64,000 nucleotides of DNA from Polytrichum commune (Eukaryota; Streptophyta; Polytrichopsida; Polytrichales; Polytrichaceae). The position numbers were made by a program, and so were the translations under genes. Shown here one piece after another: positions 25,320-38,385 of the stretch. The stretch lies in contig OX485806.1 of assembly GCA_950295325.1 (NCBI GenBank), positions 24,800,001 to 24,864,000 of the forward strand. The letters are read 5' to 3'. Under the pieces are notes generated by a model. The model saw only the letters and a program-made list of their open reading frames with translations. It was not told where the DNA came from and ran no database searches. Position 1 is the stretch's first letter. Each line of letters starts with the position of its first letter.

Positions 25320-26225
25320 CAATATAAAATTTCATCATCATTTTGCTATAACATGTCAAGACTAACATATGCTAAGATTTAGATTTTGTCATTTGCGTCA
25401 TTATCTTTTGTTATTGACTACACTCTGCTACACTACAAAAGTGTGATGTGCCCAATTTATGAAAAAAACCATTGTCAATAAACAAGTGGCCTCATTGGGT
25501 GGGGTTTGGCTCCACTAAGCCTCAAACCTTCACCCTACCCTACAAAAATAAACACAGAAACACATCAAAGTTGCCTTGGAATCCGCAACCGGCTTGCGAA
25601 GGTGAAAGAGAAACCCTTGTTTTTATCACAATTTTGCTATACATAGGAATAACATATGTCAAGACTAATGTATGCTAAGATTTAATTTCCGTCATTTGCG
25701 TCATTATCTTTTGTTATTGACTACACTCCTGCTACACTACAAAAATGTGGTGTGCCCAATCAAAAAAACCCATTGTTAATAAACTAGTGACCTCGTTAGG
25801 TTGGGGGGGGGGGGCGCTCCACTAATCCTCAAACCTTCACCCTACCCTACAAAAATAAACACACAAACACATCGAAGCTGCCTTGGAATCCGCAACTAGC
25901 TTGCGAAGGTGAAAGAGAAACCCTTGTTTTTATCACAATTTTGCTATACATAGGAATAACATGTCAAGACTAACGTTTGCTTAGATTTAGATTCCGTCAT
26001 TTGCGTCATTATCTTTTGTTATTGACTACACTCCTGTTACACTAGAAAAATGTGGTGTGCCCAATAAAAAAAAACCCATTATTAATAAACAAGTGACCTC
26101 GTTGGGTGGGGGTGGGCTCCACTAAACCTCAAACCTTCACCCGGCCCTACAAAAATAAACACACAAGCACATCGAAGCTGCCTTGGAATCCGCGACCGGC
26201 TTGGGAAGGTGAAAGAGAAACCCAA
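25320..26225 (+). repeat. ~300-bp tandem repeat, three units
   Basis: The segment ending in 'gaaggtgaaagagaaaccc' ends near 25616, 25923 and 26223, giving periods of about 307 and 300 bp. Each unit carries 'tgtcaagactaa', 'gtcatttgcgtcattatctt', 'aatgtggtgtgcccaat' and 'caaaccttcaccct'. In the middle unit a G-run has grown to 12 (25803-25814). It is non-coding. Confidence 0.85.
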
Positions 26226-26229
26226 GACA

Positions 26230-29200
26230 ATCTTGATTGTGGGAGTTGTGTGGTACATTGGAGGGCCCCCTTGCCTTGCACATGCTAAGGCTAATTGCTC
26301 ACGTGCATGGGAGAGTATCATGAGTTATGACGCACGGGCTCCGTCACAAGGGTGTCATTATTCTCTCATAATACATACGGTACTCCGTCCAATTTCCTTG
26401 GCTATATGTGTACGAACCTCAAGCAACGCACCTTCACCAAGGCTTGTCGATGCTTTTGGGAGCATGCATCGCTCAAAAGTTCATGGTCTCACCAATGGTT
26501 GAAACTTCAAGTCATTGAGTTGGTCATGGGTAGGTTGGCACACGATTGGCATCCAAAATGTTCTTGCCAAATTGCACGGGACGTCTTTCGCCATGATTTA
26601 TACGAAAACTTCATGTCGGCGGGGAACTAAGTCCTTGTAAGTTGTGACCATTTCCATGCGTAAGCAAGGCCACTCGTAGTATTCCTATACGACGTTAAAC
26701 ATATGGTGCAAGAAGTTAATCCTTAATAAAGTGTCAGCGAACTCAACAGTGGTCGTCACGCTTCATATTTTGTGTTGTGTGGTCTATGGCTTTTGTGTGC
26801 AATAGCTCGACAAAGGACAATTTTGGACACAAGTGCAAGGTATCTGGTCATATTTTTTTGGGAAAAAATGTATGAAAATATGCACATGTATGTATGTTAC
26901 AAGAGTGATTCATGTATTCGTAATTGTTGTTGGGGGTGGCACTCTTCTGCATGTATTGCACTCAATGTCTACATAATCATTGCAATGTATTAAAGACGCT
27001 AGACGTTGCTGGTTCAATCGGTCAGAAGGATGGATCTTAGACTAAGAGGAAATTGGACCCCAACAACTTTCCCTCTTATTGGTGGAGGCCAAATGTTAAT
27101 ACCATTCAACAAGTCGGTCATGTTGCAATGTGATTGCTTGATTTGGATTACTCCTCATTGTCATGTACATGGCTCAATCTTCTTGTGCCTTGGATGTAGC
27201 TTTCAGTAGGAGAACACATTCACATTTGCTCTCACATACTTGGGGAGCAATGGTATTGGACTAAAGTTAGCGGCGTGCCCTAATCCCAAACATGTAGAAC
27301 CATGTGCAACTCCTAGACACCATAACCCCACTAAATCATCAATCATATGCGGAAGTCCAAAAATAGTCGTTGAAAAAAAAGACACAATTGAATTAGCACT
27401 TTGGAAGGACCCCAAGGATTACTTGTATATCAAGCCACATACTATATAAGAATCACACAAAAAAAATTACGTGCATCCATGCGTTTAAATTTAAGATATT
27501 TCCCCCTCAATTTTGGAGTGTCGTTGGACTTCCCAATGTGGTGTTTTTCTCAACAACAAAATAAAGAGTTGTCTATGTATAACACTAGTAGGATATAAGG
27601 AACAAATGACTCTCAACGGGACTAGGCCCACATATTGATTGCATGAACTCACAACATACAATTACAGAGGAGTATATGCCATTATCTCCACTTTGCTTCA
27701 AGGTGATGGAGAAGTTGATGGAGGGTTTCAATATTTTTTGGTGGCCATTATTGTCCAACAATTGGTGATGATTTGAATCCTTGCATAAACATGTGCTTAT
27801 TATATGATGCCAACTATAAAGGAGTGATGTGTATTTGTACTTTGCAGCACAAATTGTTGATAGAAGCAAAAGGGGTGTTGACACAAGTAGAAACAAGGTG
27901 TCGAGTGACACCAATGCAGTCAATCTAGTCACTTTGTGTTAGATTGATACGCAAGGTACAAATTATGGATTTGAAACACGTTTTTTTGGAGTTATTGTAA
28001 ATCGTCTTAATCATCATTTGTGCCACTAGAGTGCGAGACATGGATTTTGCGTTGGCGTCCAGCATGTCGCATCACATCATGAGACTGATATGTGATGCCA
28101 ACACTTAAAATGCAAAAACAAACTGATGTGGTCAACCCCTACCATCCATGCAACATTTTGTTGAACTCTTAAGTCCACCGCTACTTTGCAATCGGCATGG
28201 TGGTTGACCTCCAAATACTGCCGACTACAAAAGAGAGAAAATAGGAACTTCCAAGAATTAAAAATGGACCACTAGATCTAAAGGTCCAAAGATTTTTTGG
28301 ATTTAATTTTTTTTGGGGGGGGGGGTGGGTTTAGCAGTTGATTGCTCTAGGACTATTGCTTTAGTCAACCTGGCATAGTTAGTTGGTCAGGTGCTACTAG
28401 TAGTCAACTTCATGGCAAACCTAAACATTCCAAAGATATTGTATGAAATGTTAAATCTTGCTTCCCACAAAATCTAATGGTCCATATATTTTTGGGAATT
28501 TCCTAAAAAAAATCAGTTTTAGTTCTAGAAACTAATTGCTAGCAGCAGTCGACTAGAGTGATCCACCGATAAATATTCACAATTTTTTTTGCTAGAATCA
28601 TTTCTACATTTAAAAAACATTACATGCTCGAGGACGTCACGTCCCAATGTGACAACATCATGGCCATTCACACATCCTTGTTCCCAATCACCTTGATGAC
28701 AAAAAAAATCCAAAAATCCAAAAAAAGTCCCTAAATTCCATCAATTCAATGTTTTGACCAAACCTTTTTTTTGACAATTTAGTTGGGGTATGCTTCAATC
28801 TATTGATTCAAAGTTTGGATGTGCTTCACAAACTTCCAAAGGATGATGTGTAATGTAATTACAACCACAGGTAGTGTTGATTAACCCATGGTATATATAT
28901 GAATTTTATGTAACAACATAATGTGCACAATCAAAATAAAGAACACAATGTAAATATGATGACATTAGCTGAAAGTTATGAAGTTAATTCAAACTTAATG
29001 ATTTTTCGGAAGTTTGTGAGTTAAGACATATACACTACATGTTCATATAGGCATTTAAAGAGGCTTAGAGACCACATTGAATCAACACGAACCCTTCTCT
29101 ATAGTACCCATGGAGAAGTATCATAGGACATCCTCTATAAAGACAACAATAGGTAGTAATGCCTTGACAATGCCAACCACTTTTTTTTTTCTTTTTTTTT

Positions 29201-29580
29201 TTGTCGCACAAATTGAATGCCAACCACTTTTGAGTTGGTTCTCACATTCAACATGAGAGATTGGAAAAAATAAGCCATATCTACCTTATTCATACAAATG
29301 GGACCATAGAGATCATGATATACTTTCTAACAAGTTGTTTGTAGACAACTTCCACCTTGTAGTAAAGTCTTTAGAGGAGACACCTTCTTTGGTTCGATCT
29401 ACTATACATTTTGGAAGTGTTGAATAGTGGGCACCTGACCTCCTTATTCAAGTTTGTACTATTTTAAGGCACGCTTCCAAAAGTAATTCCAAAAAAGGTG
29501 CGATTAGAAAACAACACATCATCTTACACATGTATAAGGTCTAGTATTGAGCGAAAACAATTACATCTGGGTTTTTTGAA
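26230..29580. other. Non-coding interval
   Basis: Several 60-115 codon ORFs occur on both strands, but none shows a motif or compositional signal I can defend. There is a poly-G tract at 28315-28325 and a T-rich interrupted tract near 29180-29205. No gene called. Confidence 0.4.
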
Positions 29581-29593
29581 ACTTGTTAAGTAC

Positions 29594-30420
29594 GGCGGAC
29601 GTTAAACCTCCCTTGATGAGCTTTCAGGAGGAGGTGGATAGGGGCCATGGCCCGTGATCCGGCACCTGTGGGCAACCCCCACAAAACAAATCTTAAATTT
29701 TCAGACCCCAACCGAAAATTATAGCCCGCTCCGTCCGACTTTGAAAAAGAAAATTGCCCTTGCATTCTTGCAGGCCGCTTGTCCATATAAATCAAATTGT
29801 GTACACTCCATCTTCAAGGTCCAAAATCCAATACATATGTTCACTTTCATTGAGTAAATAACCAATTGATTGGGATTTCATTTTTGAAGTAAAACCGTCA
29901 ATAAAGCATGTAAGTAACCTGGAAGTCAAAGATATTACAAAACCCTCAATAGCGCTAAGGTTATAATTTTTTTTGACTTACCATTGCAAGGGTCTTTGTC
30001 ATTTTAAAATAAAACTAAAATTAATTTTTTTATTTTCATATATTTATTTAAGAATATTTTAGTTTAGGTAATGCCTTCTACTTTCAGAAAGTATTCATAC
30101 ACATTCAAACTAATAAAGTGTGATTAAATAACATTCAATCACACTTTATTAGTTTGAATGTGTTTGAATGCTTGTGGAAATAGAAGGCATTAACTAAATA
30201 AAAATATTTTAAAATAAAAATACTCAAAATAAAGCACTAATTTTAGTTCCATTTTAGAATAACAAAGACCCTTTCAATGGTAAGTCACAAAAATATAACC
30301 TCAGTGTTAATGAGGGCTTTGTAATATTTTTGACTTCCAAGTTAATTACATGCTTTATTGACAGTTTCACTTCGAAAATGAAATCCCAATCAATTGCTTA
30401 TTTACTCAATCGAAGTGAAC

Positions 30421-30460
<40 letters not shown>

Positions 30461-30697
30461 ATTTGTACCTTGAAGATGAAGTGCAGTCAATATGGGTTAT
30501 TTCTATGGACAAACAACCTCCAAGAATGCAAGGGCAATTTTATTTTTTAAATACGGATGGAGCGAGCAACAATTTTCGGTTGGGATAAAACAAAGATCGA
30601 TTTGTTTTGTGGAGGTTACCTGGAGGTGCCGGATCATGGGCCCCGGCTCCTATCCACCTCCCCCTGAAAGCTCCTGAGGGGAGGTCTAGCATCCGCC
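29594..30697. mobile_element. MULE-type foldback element, 1.1 kb
   Basis: The two halves are reverse complements over about 500 bases each. The left arm starts GGCGGACGTTAAACCTCCC and the right arm (reverse complement) GGCGGATGCTAGACCTCCC. The fold point is near 30132, where 'aataaagtgtgattaaataa' meets its complement. The flanks gttaagtac (29585-29593) and ataaagtac (30698-30706) agree at 7 of 9 bases, fitting the 9-bp duplication of Mutator-like elements. An (AT)n tract at 30424-30456 sits in the right arm only. A single arm of the same family is at 41484-41866. Confidence 0.85.
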
Positions 30698-31099
30698 ATA
30701 AAGTACCACTCATGTTGCAAGCTTCTAAGTGGAATATTAAAACAGACAACTTATTTAAGAATACAACGTAACTTTGGCAGCAAGCAGAAACACGTGTACA
30801 TGATTATAAAATTAAGGAAGCACTTAAATAATTTGTTGACAAATAAATTCAAGAGCTAATTAAGTTGCAGGCGATACTAATAAGAGTATCTCCCCAAACT
30901 GTCTGAAAATGTGAACCCACTCCCAAACTCCAAATGTTTTGCGATGAAGTCAAAGTTGCCGACGTTTCCGCCATTACACTTCACTTGCCTCACAATCTTC
31001 TCATGCATATATGAATGCCTCTGTGTGTGTGCTTCTTCCAAAACCCAAAGTTGTGTGAAGCCTTGTTATTATGATTGAACCAGTGCCCAGGAAAGGTTT

Positions 31100-31400
31100 A
31101 GGGCATAGTCGCTCGGTGAAGATCCATGTCATTCTAAATCCAGCCGGTTACATGTTGATGTCATCTTCCGGTGTTGCTGCTTCCATTTATTGGAGGTATA
31201 TTCTTCCATAGATCCCTCTAAAACGATCGCTCATTCTGCTGAAGTCTCCACTTCAACCGGTTAGTTATCGAACTCAACCAGTCATTTATTAAACTCAGCC
31301 GGTTATTTATCAAACTCAACCAGTTATTTATCAAACTCAACTGGTTATTTATCGAACTCAACCGGTTCATCTGTAACTAACCGCCGGTTCTTCCCGGACA
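31100..31400 (+). repeat. Dispersed repeat family R3 with a 21-bp minisatellite
   Basis: The family block is followed by about five units of 'aactcaaccggttatttatca' (31254-31370), then 'aaccgccggttctt'. Confidence 0.8.
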
Positions 31401-31564
31401 CATGATTGACCAACATCTGTACTCTGACAAAAATAATAAATAATAAATAAAGCAACAATCGCAGGTCCATTCACTAAAGGCTCTGCTAGATTCTTGAAGT
31501 TGGGTCAATATCCATGCTCAAACGACTCGTCACCCACATCTGTGTTGAAGTTCCAAGGAAAATA

Positions 31565-31900
31565 CACTACAGTAGTAGAAAACATGGTAAAAAAGAACCG
31601 CAGTCGTTTTCCCATTGCGGTTCTTTTGACCACCCTGATCTGCAGTCACCAAACAACAGCGGATTTGTTTTTTGTTTTATGACTGTAATTTTGAAATTTT
31701 GGGGGCTTATAATATACCGCTAGATAGGTCTTGAAAATACCTTTCCAACGGTGTATTACATGCCCCCATAATTTCAAAATTGTAGTCATAAAACCAAAAA
31801 AACAAATGTGCAGTCGTTTGGTGGCTGCAGATCAGGGTGGTCAAAAGAACCGCAATGGGAAAACGACTGTGGTTCTTTTTTACCATGTTTTCTACTAGTG
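31565..31900. mobile_element. CACTA-type foldback MITE, 336 bp
   Basis: The element starts CACTA and ends TAGTG and is flanked by the same 3-bp duplication, ATA (31562-31564, 31901-31903), the signature of CACTA transposition. The two halves are near-perfect inverted repeats of about 155 bp ('gtagaaaacatggtaaaaaa', 'gaccaccctgatctgcag') around a short loop near 31735. A transcript would form a long hairpin. No coding potential. Confidence 0.9.
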
Positions 31901-32084
31901 ATAGCTCTAGCTACACTTCTTCCATGGTTTGGAGAGTTGAGAGAACAATCGTTGCTTGAGCACGGGCATCTCACAACAACACCTCAAGCAAAAAAAAGCA
32001 GCGCGGTCAATCAAGAAACAAAAATTTGGTACAAGAAATGGACTTCAAAGTTTGAAGAACGCACACTGCACTGAACACTTGTTG

Positions 32085-32600
32085 CAGACAGACTCAGGAT
32101 GACTTCACACACGAGCCAAGAGCCGTGACCGTGAGAATGTGAGAGCCCAAAAGAAAGTGTCCAAAGGCCGTCCCAACACACCTCCAAACTCATGTAGTGT
32201 GGTCACGCACTCTCAAGTGTAGTGTGAAGTCATATGTACCCAGGCCCTCAACCAAATGTTGTTGCAATGAAATTCTATTCATGCGGGTCCTCACACATGA
32301 TAAAATAGAATAAATCAACGGTGGTGAGCGTTCGGAGTGCCATGGTCTACCGGTTTTGTGGTAGGCCTACCTCCAAGAGGTGGTTTTTGAAAATAGTCCA
32401 AGTGACCATGAAACATGATCCATTGGATGCCATGTAGGAATCCATGTCGACTCTACATCCATCTTGCATTCACGTACTCTGTTGGTCCCTTGAGAGTAGT
32501 GTTAAGTGAACTTGGACCGGCTCTGCCTTTCCCACCAATGAGAGTCCTTGAAGTGTAATGGTCACGGGCTCTTAGTCTCATGTGTGAAGTGGCCCTTAGA
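32085..32600. repeat. Cluster of decayed MITEs with CTTCACAC-type ends
   Basis: 32090-32245 has weak inverted ends ('gatgacttcacacac' and 'agtgtgaagtcat'). 32460-32598 matches the right half of the MITE at 15692-15947 and ends TGTGTGAAGTGGCCC followed by TTA. Confidence 0.5.
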
Positions 32601-33341
32601 TTCATCAATGGGGTGGGTTGCAAAGAGTTTTCAAACACAACCGTTGCATTATTGCTCATGTTGTAGTTGTGCTTGTTGTGCATGGGCTCGTCACATCTCT
32701 CACGAAAACATTCTAAAGAATATATTGTCATGTTGTGTACGCATATTTTGGAGAATCTCACACCCCATGCTATACTTTCACATGACAAAACCTAATATAA
32801 TTGGGTTATGAGCCGATACACACATATTATTGGCTTTTTGAAGGAAGACTCAAGAAGCTTAAAACGTATGTGGGCTCAAGTTCAAAATTTCGTTTGTGAG
32901 TTCAATCAAATTCCGTCAACATACTTGCATAGAACCAAGTAGATCCACAGATGACATTTAATTAGTTTCTTTGGTTACACTCTCCACTAGGGACTCGGGC
33001 TTGCAGTGTTCAATTAAAAAGAAAGTTGTCGGAAACCAAGAGCACAACCAGCAGAGCCAATAATAGTTCCCGAGTTGCAGACAACGTGTCTCACCTTTCC
33101 CAAAACGGGCCAACTAGGCTCTTGTCACTTGTCGGAAAGTAAAATTCCCGGGCACATAAAGTTTTTCTCCCACTTGCCCGACCAATGAGAAAAGCCCTCT
33201 CCTCGGAACATTGAGCACATGTACAGCTTAGGTTATGGGTTAGTCTAATAAGACAATAATTAGTATAAATATGGTAGCATTAGGCTAAACACAACAATTA
33301 GGGTGTTAATTATACACTTAAGACAAAAATGGAACACTTAG

Positions 33342-33580
33342 GGCCGGTTCACACTATGCCCAAGTCGAGAGGAGAAGCGTCACCAAACTTGGCTCGAGAG
33401 GCCGAACTCTTGGCGCCATATCTTCCTAAAAGTGCCGCCACCTAGGCTCTTTTGGAGGCGACGTCCTTTGGACTTCGGCCTCTAGTGTGAAGGCCGAGAG
33501 GACGGACTTTGGACATTTCTGCATTTTCATTGGTCGAAACGCTTCTCCTCTCGAAGTTTGGCCATAGTGTGAACCGGCCC
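33342..33580. mobile_element. Tourist-like PIF/Harbinger MITE, 239 bp
   Basis: The ends GGGCCGGTTCACACTATG and CATAGTGTGAACCGGCCC are perfect inverted repeats, extended by 'tcgagaggagaagcg' and its complement. Both flanks are TTA (33339-33341, 33581-33583). It is GC-rich and non-coding. Confidence 0.9.
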
Positions 33581-34429
33581 TTAAGCCATTAATCAAGAAT
33601 ATGGTGTGCCTCCTAAACCACACCCATCGGTTAATTCATTGAACATGGTAGATAAATTTATAGGAGCATTTTGACGCTGGAATAGATTCAAAGGCCCCAA
33701 TTTAGTCTAGTGGGACCCAATTTCAATTCACTAACCTCAACCTTATACATGTCATTCCCCGTAGTATTAAGTGTCGTGAAACTTGGTTGTCGAGAACACC
33801 GGGCATTGACCACGGTAAGTTTTATGAAACTTAACCTTCAAGACCATCGGACCCTAGAATCGGGCCTCACCACTTTACATGTGACAAGGTTGGACCCCAA
33901 AAAAGTTCATAAAGTGGTGCCGGATTGAGGGCTTAATCGGGCCGGTGCTCCGGCTAGCCCCGGGCCGTGTATAAAGCCGTCCTTAGTCGGGACAGCTAAT
34001 GCTCACCTCAACACACTACTTATTCTTCACATTTCGTCCAATCTGTTAAAAAACGAGCACCTCTCGATGACCGAGTGTGGAATGGGTGATGCGGAGAATC
34101 GGAGAATCAGGGGTGGCTTGAGAGATTAAAGCCTAACCCACACCTGCTGGTGGGGAGGCCAGTCACATGCTCCCACCAGTAGGGGCATTCTTTTGAACCA
34201 CTTTTGGGCAGTGGCAGCGACTGGTCGCAACAGTCGCGCCGCTCGCGCGTTCGATGTACATATCATATTTTACCAACAAATGTTACATTGATAGTGAAGG
34301 GTTTAGGGAAACATTGACAACTTTACTTGGTAAATGATCAGGTGCATAGTAAGGATCTAGCACCGTGTAAATACAAATAGTATGTCACACTAAATATCAT
34401 ATTTCACTAATTGTCCACAAAGATATATG

Positions 34430-34920
34430 GCAAGATCAGTTTAGGGTTTATTCTTTCCAAGTCCGATTGGTTACATGTTGTGTGAACTTTCTTTTTCTTT
34501 ATTAATTTGAGGTATATTCTCTATATTCCTCTAGAATGATTGATAGGTTTTGTGAGGTCTTGTTCACCTGGGTTATTTCTCAGATTCACCTATTCATATT
34601 TATAACTTAAGGTACAAAATTATCATGAAGTCTCGAACTTGAACTATGTTATTTCTCAAACTCGCCAATTCATATTTGTAACTTGAAGTACTAGATTATC
34701 GTGAAGTCTCGAACTTCAACTGGGTTATTTCTCAAACTCACCGGTTCATCTTTGTAACTTAAGGTACCAAGTTATCGCGAAGTCTCAAACTTCAACCGGG
34801 TTATTTCTCAAAATCAACCAGTGCATCTTTGTAACTTTAGGTACCAAATTCTCTTGAAGCCTTGAACTGCAACCAGGTAATTTCTCAAAACCAACCAATT
34901 CATATGGACTAACCGCCAGC
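34430..34920 (+). repeat. Dispersed repeat family R3 with a 76-bp minisatellite
   Basis: After the family block, 'gttatttctca' recurs at 34572, 34648, 34724, 34800 and 34877, giving four units of 76-77 bp. Each unit holds 'aactcaccggttcat', 'tgtaacttaaggtacc' and 'gaagtctcgaacttcaac'. The unit differs from the 21-bp unit at 31.25 kb although both grew from the same core. Confidence 0.85.
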
Positions 34921-34934
34921 TCTCCCCGGTTCTC

Positions 34935-35004
34935 GCCCACACTTACTGGTGGCAGTGAACGGAGTTCGCCCGTTCACTGCTACCCACCACCAGTATGTGT
35001 GGGC
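34935..35004. repeat. 70-nt hairpin with ~28-bp arms
   Basis: GCCCACACTTACTGGTGG with AGTGAACGG pairs with CCGTTCACT and CCACCAGTATGTGTGGGC. A looser relative, 'cccacacctgctggtgggga', is at 34140-34190. It could be a minimal MITE or a small-RNA precursor. It abuts the R3 minisatellite. Confidence 0.6.
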
Positions 35005-35387
35005 GGCCTATGAGTCATATGCACATGTGCAACACATACCCCTACCAGTCTGTATATGTTTAAAGTGGAAATGCTTGATGTTGTATGCCATGTGTAAGTC
35101 CTTGGAACATATTGAATTTCATAGAGTTGCAATGGTTTCTTCTATGGGTATGTTGGGTGAAAAATATGCAAGGAAAAGATAAAAGATCTCGTTCCTTTCG
35201 AAAAGCAAGATATTGGATTTTGATGTTGATGCATACGCTGCAAGATTTAACATCTTGGTAGTACGAACTTTACATTTAGCTAATGTTTCTCTCAATATTG
35301 TTTTGGCCATCTAGTTGGAGGGGGGCCTTAGGTCACTCCATTCTAGAGATGTGAACCACCTAAGAACAAATGGTCTTTTGGAGGGAA

Positions 35388-35404
35388 GGGGGGGGGGGGG
35401 GGGG
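35388..35404. repeat. Poly-G tract (17 nt)
   Basis: An uninterrupted run of G. An 11-nt C run follows at 35582-35592. Confidence 0.9.
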
Positions 35405-36024
35405 AGGGGCTATGAAGTAATACACACATATTGTTGAATATGACTAGAATATACCTTCATGTTATCAATAGATTTCCAATAACCCTGAAATTTTTGATTT
35501 TTTTTTAAATTTTACTTTTAAGCATCAAATGGGACCCTTTCTTTTTATCAAATTCCATTTTCTAGTGAAACTCCCCATAAACCCCCCCCCCCTCCCCCAA
35601 CGAGGAGATACCTCATACCCATCATTTTAGATTTGCAACTACAATGTAGAAGGAAACAATCATAAATGAATTTAATGCAATCTTATGTTTAGTAGGTGTC
35701 CCTTCAATGTCATAATCTGTGTTTGAAATTAATAGTGGCACATGAATCTAGATGTTAGTGATGCCCCTCTAACAATAAAAATGATATTAATAACACTATT
35801 CAATGTTTTAGCAATGTATGTGAGGAATATCCGGGAATACTACGTGGAATATTGTCAGTCCCACAAAATATTGTTATGAATGTGAATAGTGTTATGAATG
35901 AACGAACCCACCCTCCTTATTCTTGTGCATGGCTTGGGCGGCACAGTAATATTGTCGGGGTGAAACGCTTTTTTTTTTTTTCAATATTTGTGAACTTTAA
36001 AAGATAGCACTATACCATGTATTG

Positions 36025-36400
36025 TATTCAATGTCATATGGTATTTTATGTCACTGTGGGCAACTTTCTCTAATGACACTTCTTATGAACACGTTTACGA
36101 AATTTGTCATGGATGATTGACATGTGGATGAAGTCCATGTCAATCATTGAAACAAAGTTTGGTCTATTCCGCATACTTTAAATTTTGTAATGAAATATTG
36201 AGATGGATGACTGAGATATGGATGAAAAACCACTTAGTAAGTGATAGTACTTACAACATTGCAAATCCACAGTGCCCAAATATTTTAACAAGGAATGACA
36301 AATACTAATAGGTTCACATTTAGTTTTGGTGACACTACATGGGCGGTTTACAATTAGTATTGAGCTAGAGAAAATAGAATGGGTGACACTTATTTATATA
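36025..36400 (+). repeat. Dispersed repeat family R6, copy b
   Basis: This is the uninterrupted counterpart of 9045-9960. Confidence 0.5.
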
Positions 36401-36699
36401 TATATAGTGCGCTTAGTCCACAGTCGAAAAAAACGGTCTTCCTTCATGAATGCTTCTTTAGGAAGCCAACATGAAAATCTATTTAGCTATTGACAAGAAA
36501 TATTTTATAACATGATGGGTTCACACCTGTGTGCCATTTGTTACCAACTATGTTGGCATAAATTTCTTTGCATTCGCATGGGTCCTCGTGACAAGTGACC
36601 TAGAATTTCATGGTCAAAGCTATTCCCCAACTTACTCGTGGATTCGTCGACCACGCAAGAAATTCATGTATACACTCTAACCTTTTTAATACCACGCAT

Positions 36700-37040
36700 G
36701 TGGCAACCAAAGCTCATGTGATATTAAGGAGGTATGTAGTGTTAACATGGACGCATGGTAACAGAGAATTAGTGCAACGTGTGACATTATGGATTAACAC
36801 AAAGTCAACATTGCAATGATGACAATGATGACAACGTGATGCGTGGCACGTGTGAGCTTGAGGTTTGAACTCTTTGGTGGATTACTTAAATGTCCAAACC
36901 CATGATATATGGAAGGGAAATGTGACAGCAAGGATGGAGGTCTAAGCTGAGAACATCCATTGCCTAGCGTTTCAAGATATAAGCGAAGGAGTGACATTGA
37001 GGAGGGTGATATTACGGAGGTTAGGGTGTATGTTCATCCT
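36700..37040 (+). repeat. Dispersed repeat family R1, copy c
   Basis: See 510-775. A diverged R2 copy follows at 37190-37480, including a 10-nt G run at 37326. Confidence 0.55.
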
Positions 37041-37480
37041 AAGATCTATGACTTTACAAAATTTGTCTAAAGTAGGAAATCGTTTTTCCAAGAAAATCCT
37101 CTCCTTTAGAGACCGTCCACTCTTGGTAGGGTAGCAACTGGCAAGTTAGTATTTACCTAGACCATGGTGGAGATGTGAATGTGAATCAACATTGACTCAT
37201 GTTTTAGTGGTGTGTGCTTAGGTGTGGCTCCAAGAATGGAGACCATAAATACATGTGTTTAAAAGAGATTGGACTGTATGGTTAAATTATGATAATCATT
37301 CTAAGCTTGACAGTCATCATAAATAGGGGGGGGGGGTGTATGACCATTTAATGAGCATGAGAACTTTCATCTTGACAACAAACATGATATTCAATTGAGC
37401 TCCAAAAATTGTGAGAAAAACATTCCAAGCCTCAATTTGGATTTGCTAAACATCTCATGGTCTTCATGTGTTTCGTATCC

Positions 37481-38374
37481 TAGGAGAAGTTGGCTAATCG
37501 GAGAAAAAGTAAACCATTTACTTTAACGTTGACATTGCTAAGGTGGGTGGTATGTGTCATCAATATGCTAATATTTCAATGATCTTAAAATGGTTCCTAA
37601 CAACCATGTAAGGATATTTACAACTGGCAATTCAACAATTTAAACTCTATCACCTTGGCCACAAGATTAGCAGGTTCAACTCTCGTGTTATTCATTTTTG
37701 TTTCTTCACAAGCACATGTTAACATCTTCAAGAGCATATTAATAAGAAGTTCATTGAAATGTAAGGTAGAGGGGTGCTAATCCCAACATTTTCCTAAAAG
37801 TGTCCTTTATGCATGCCTCCTAATCATGTAGTTGAAGCACACCTTAAACCATCCAAATACCCCTAGCGCAAACTGGGGGTGGGCATTTGGGTGAAAATTG
37901 GGGTGGTTCCAAGAGATTGCAAAGTTGATTTTGGGCGAAAGCGGGATTGGATTTTAGCAAGCCTCATAACGTATATAGAGGTCCGTCACTAATACGTTTT
38001 TCTTAAGAGCATGTGTGCAGAAGTTACAAAAGCTCAAACTTTCTTTATGGGTGGGACTGTTGGCTTTAGTGCAGGGTGATTTGGGCAAGAGGTGGTGATG
38101 GTTTTGGGTGAAAAATAGAGATGACTTTGGGCGAGTGTCAAGATGAATTTGGAAACCATTTGCAATGGAAAAAATGTGGGTCTAGAAGGGATTTAGGGAT
38201 TTAGGAAGCAAAGGTAACTAACTTCCAAGATTTGCAATATAAGTATATGATGTGTAATTTATTTATTTTGTTCCTACTATGTCTAAGCCAATTTGCTAAG
38301 CCAATCGTGCTTACCACTAATCCAAATTGCATAAAAATAGACTAAATCAGTCAAAGGGTTGGTTTCAACACCCT
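37481..38374. other. Non-coding interval
   Basis: No ORF with a recognisable motif and no element ends seen. Confidence 0.4.
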
Positions 38375-38385
38375 CCACCTTAGAC

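Noticed and set aside
27585..27932. 115-codon minus-strand ORF with a hydrophobic N-terminus
   Set aside because: No recognisable domain and ordinary composition for non-coding DNA here. Cannot be supported.
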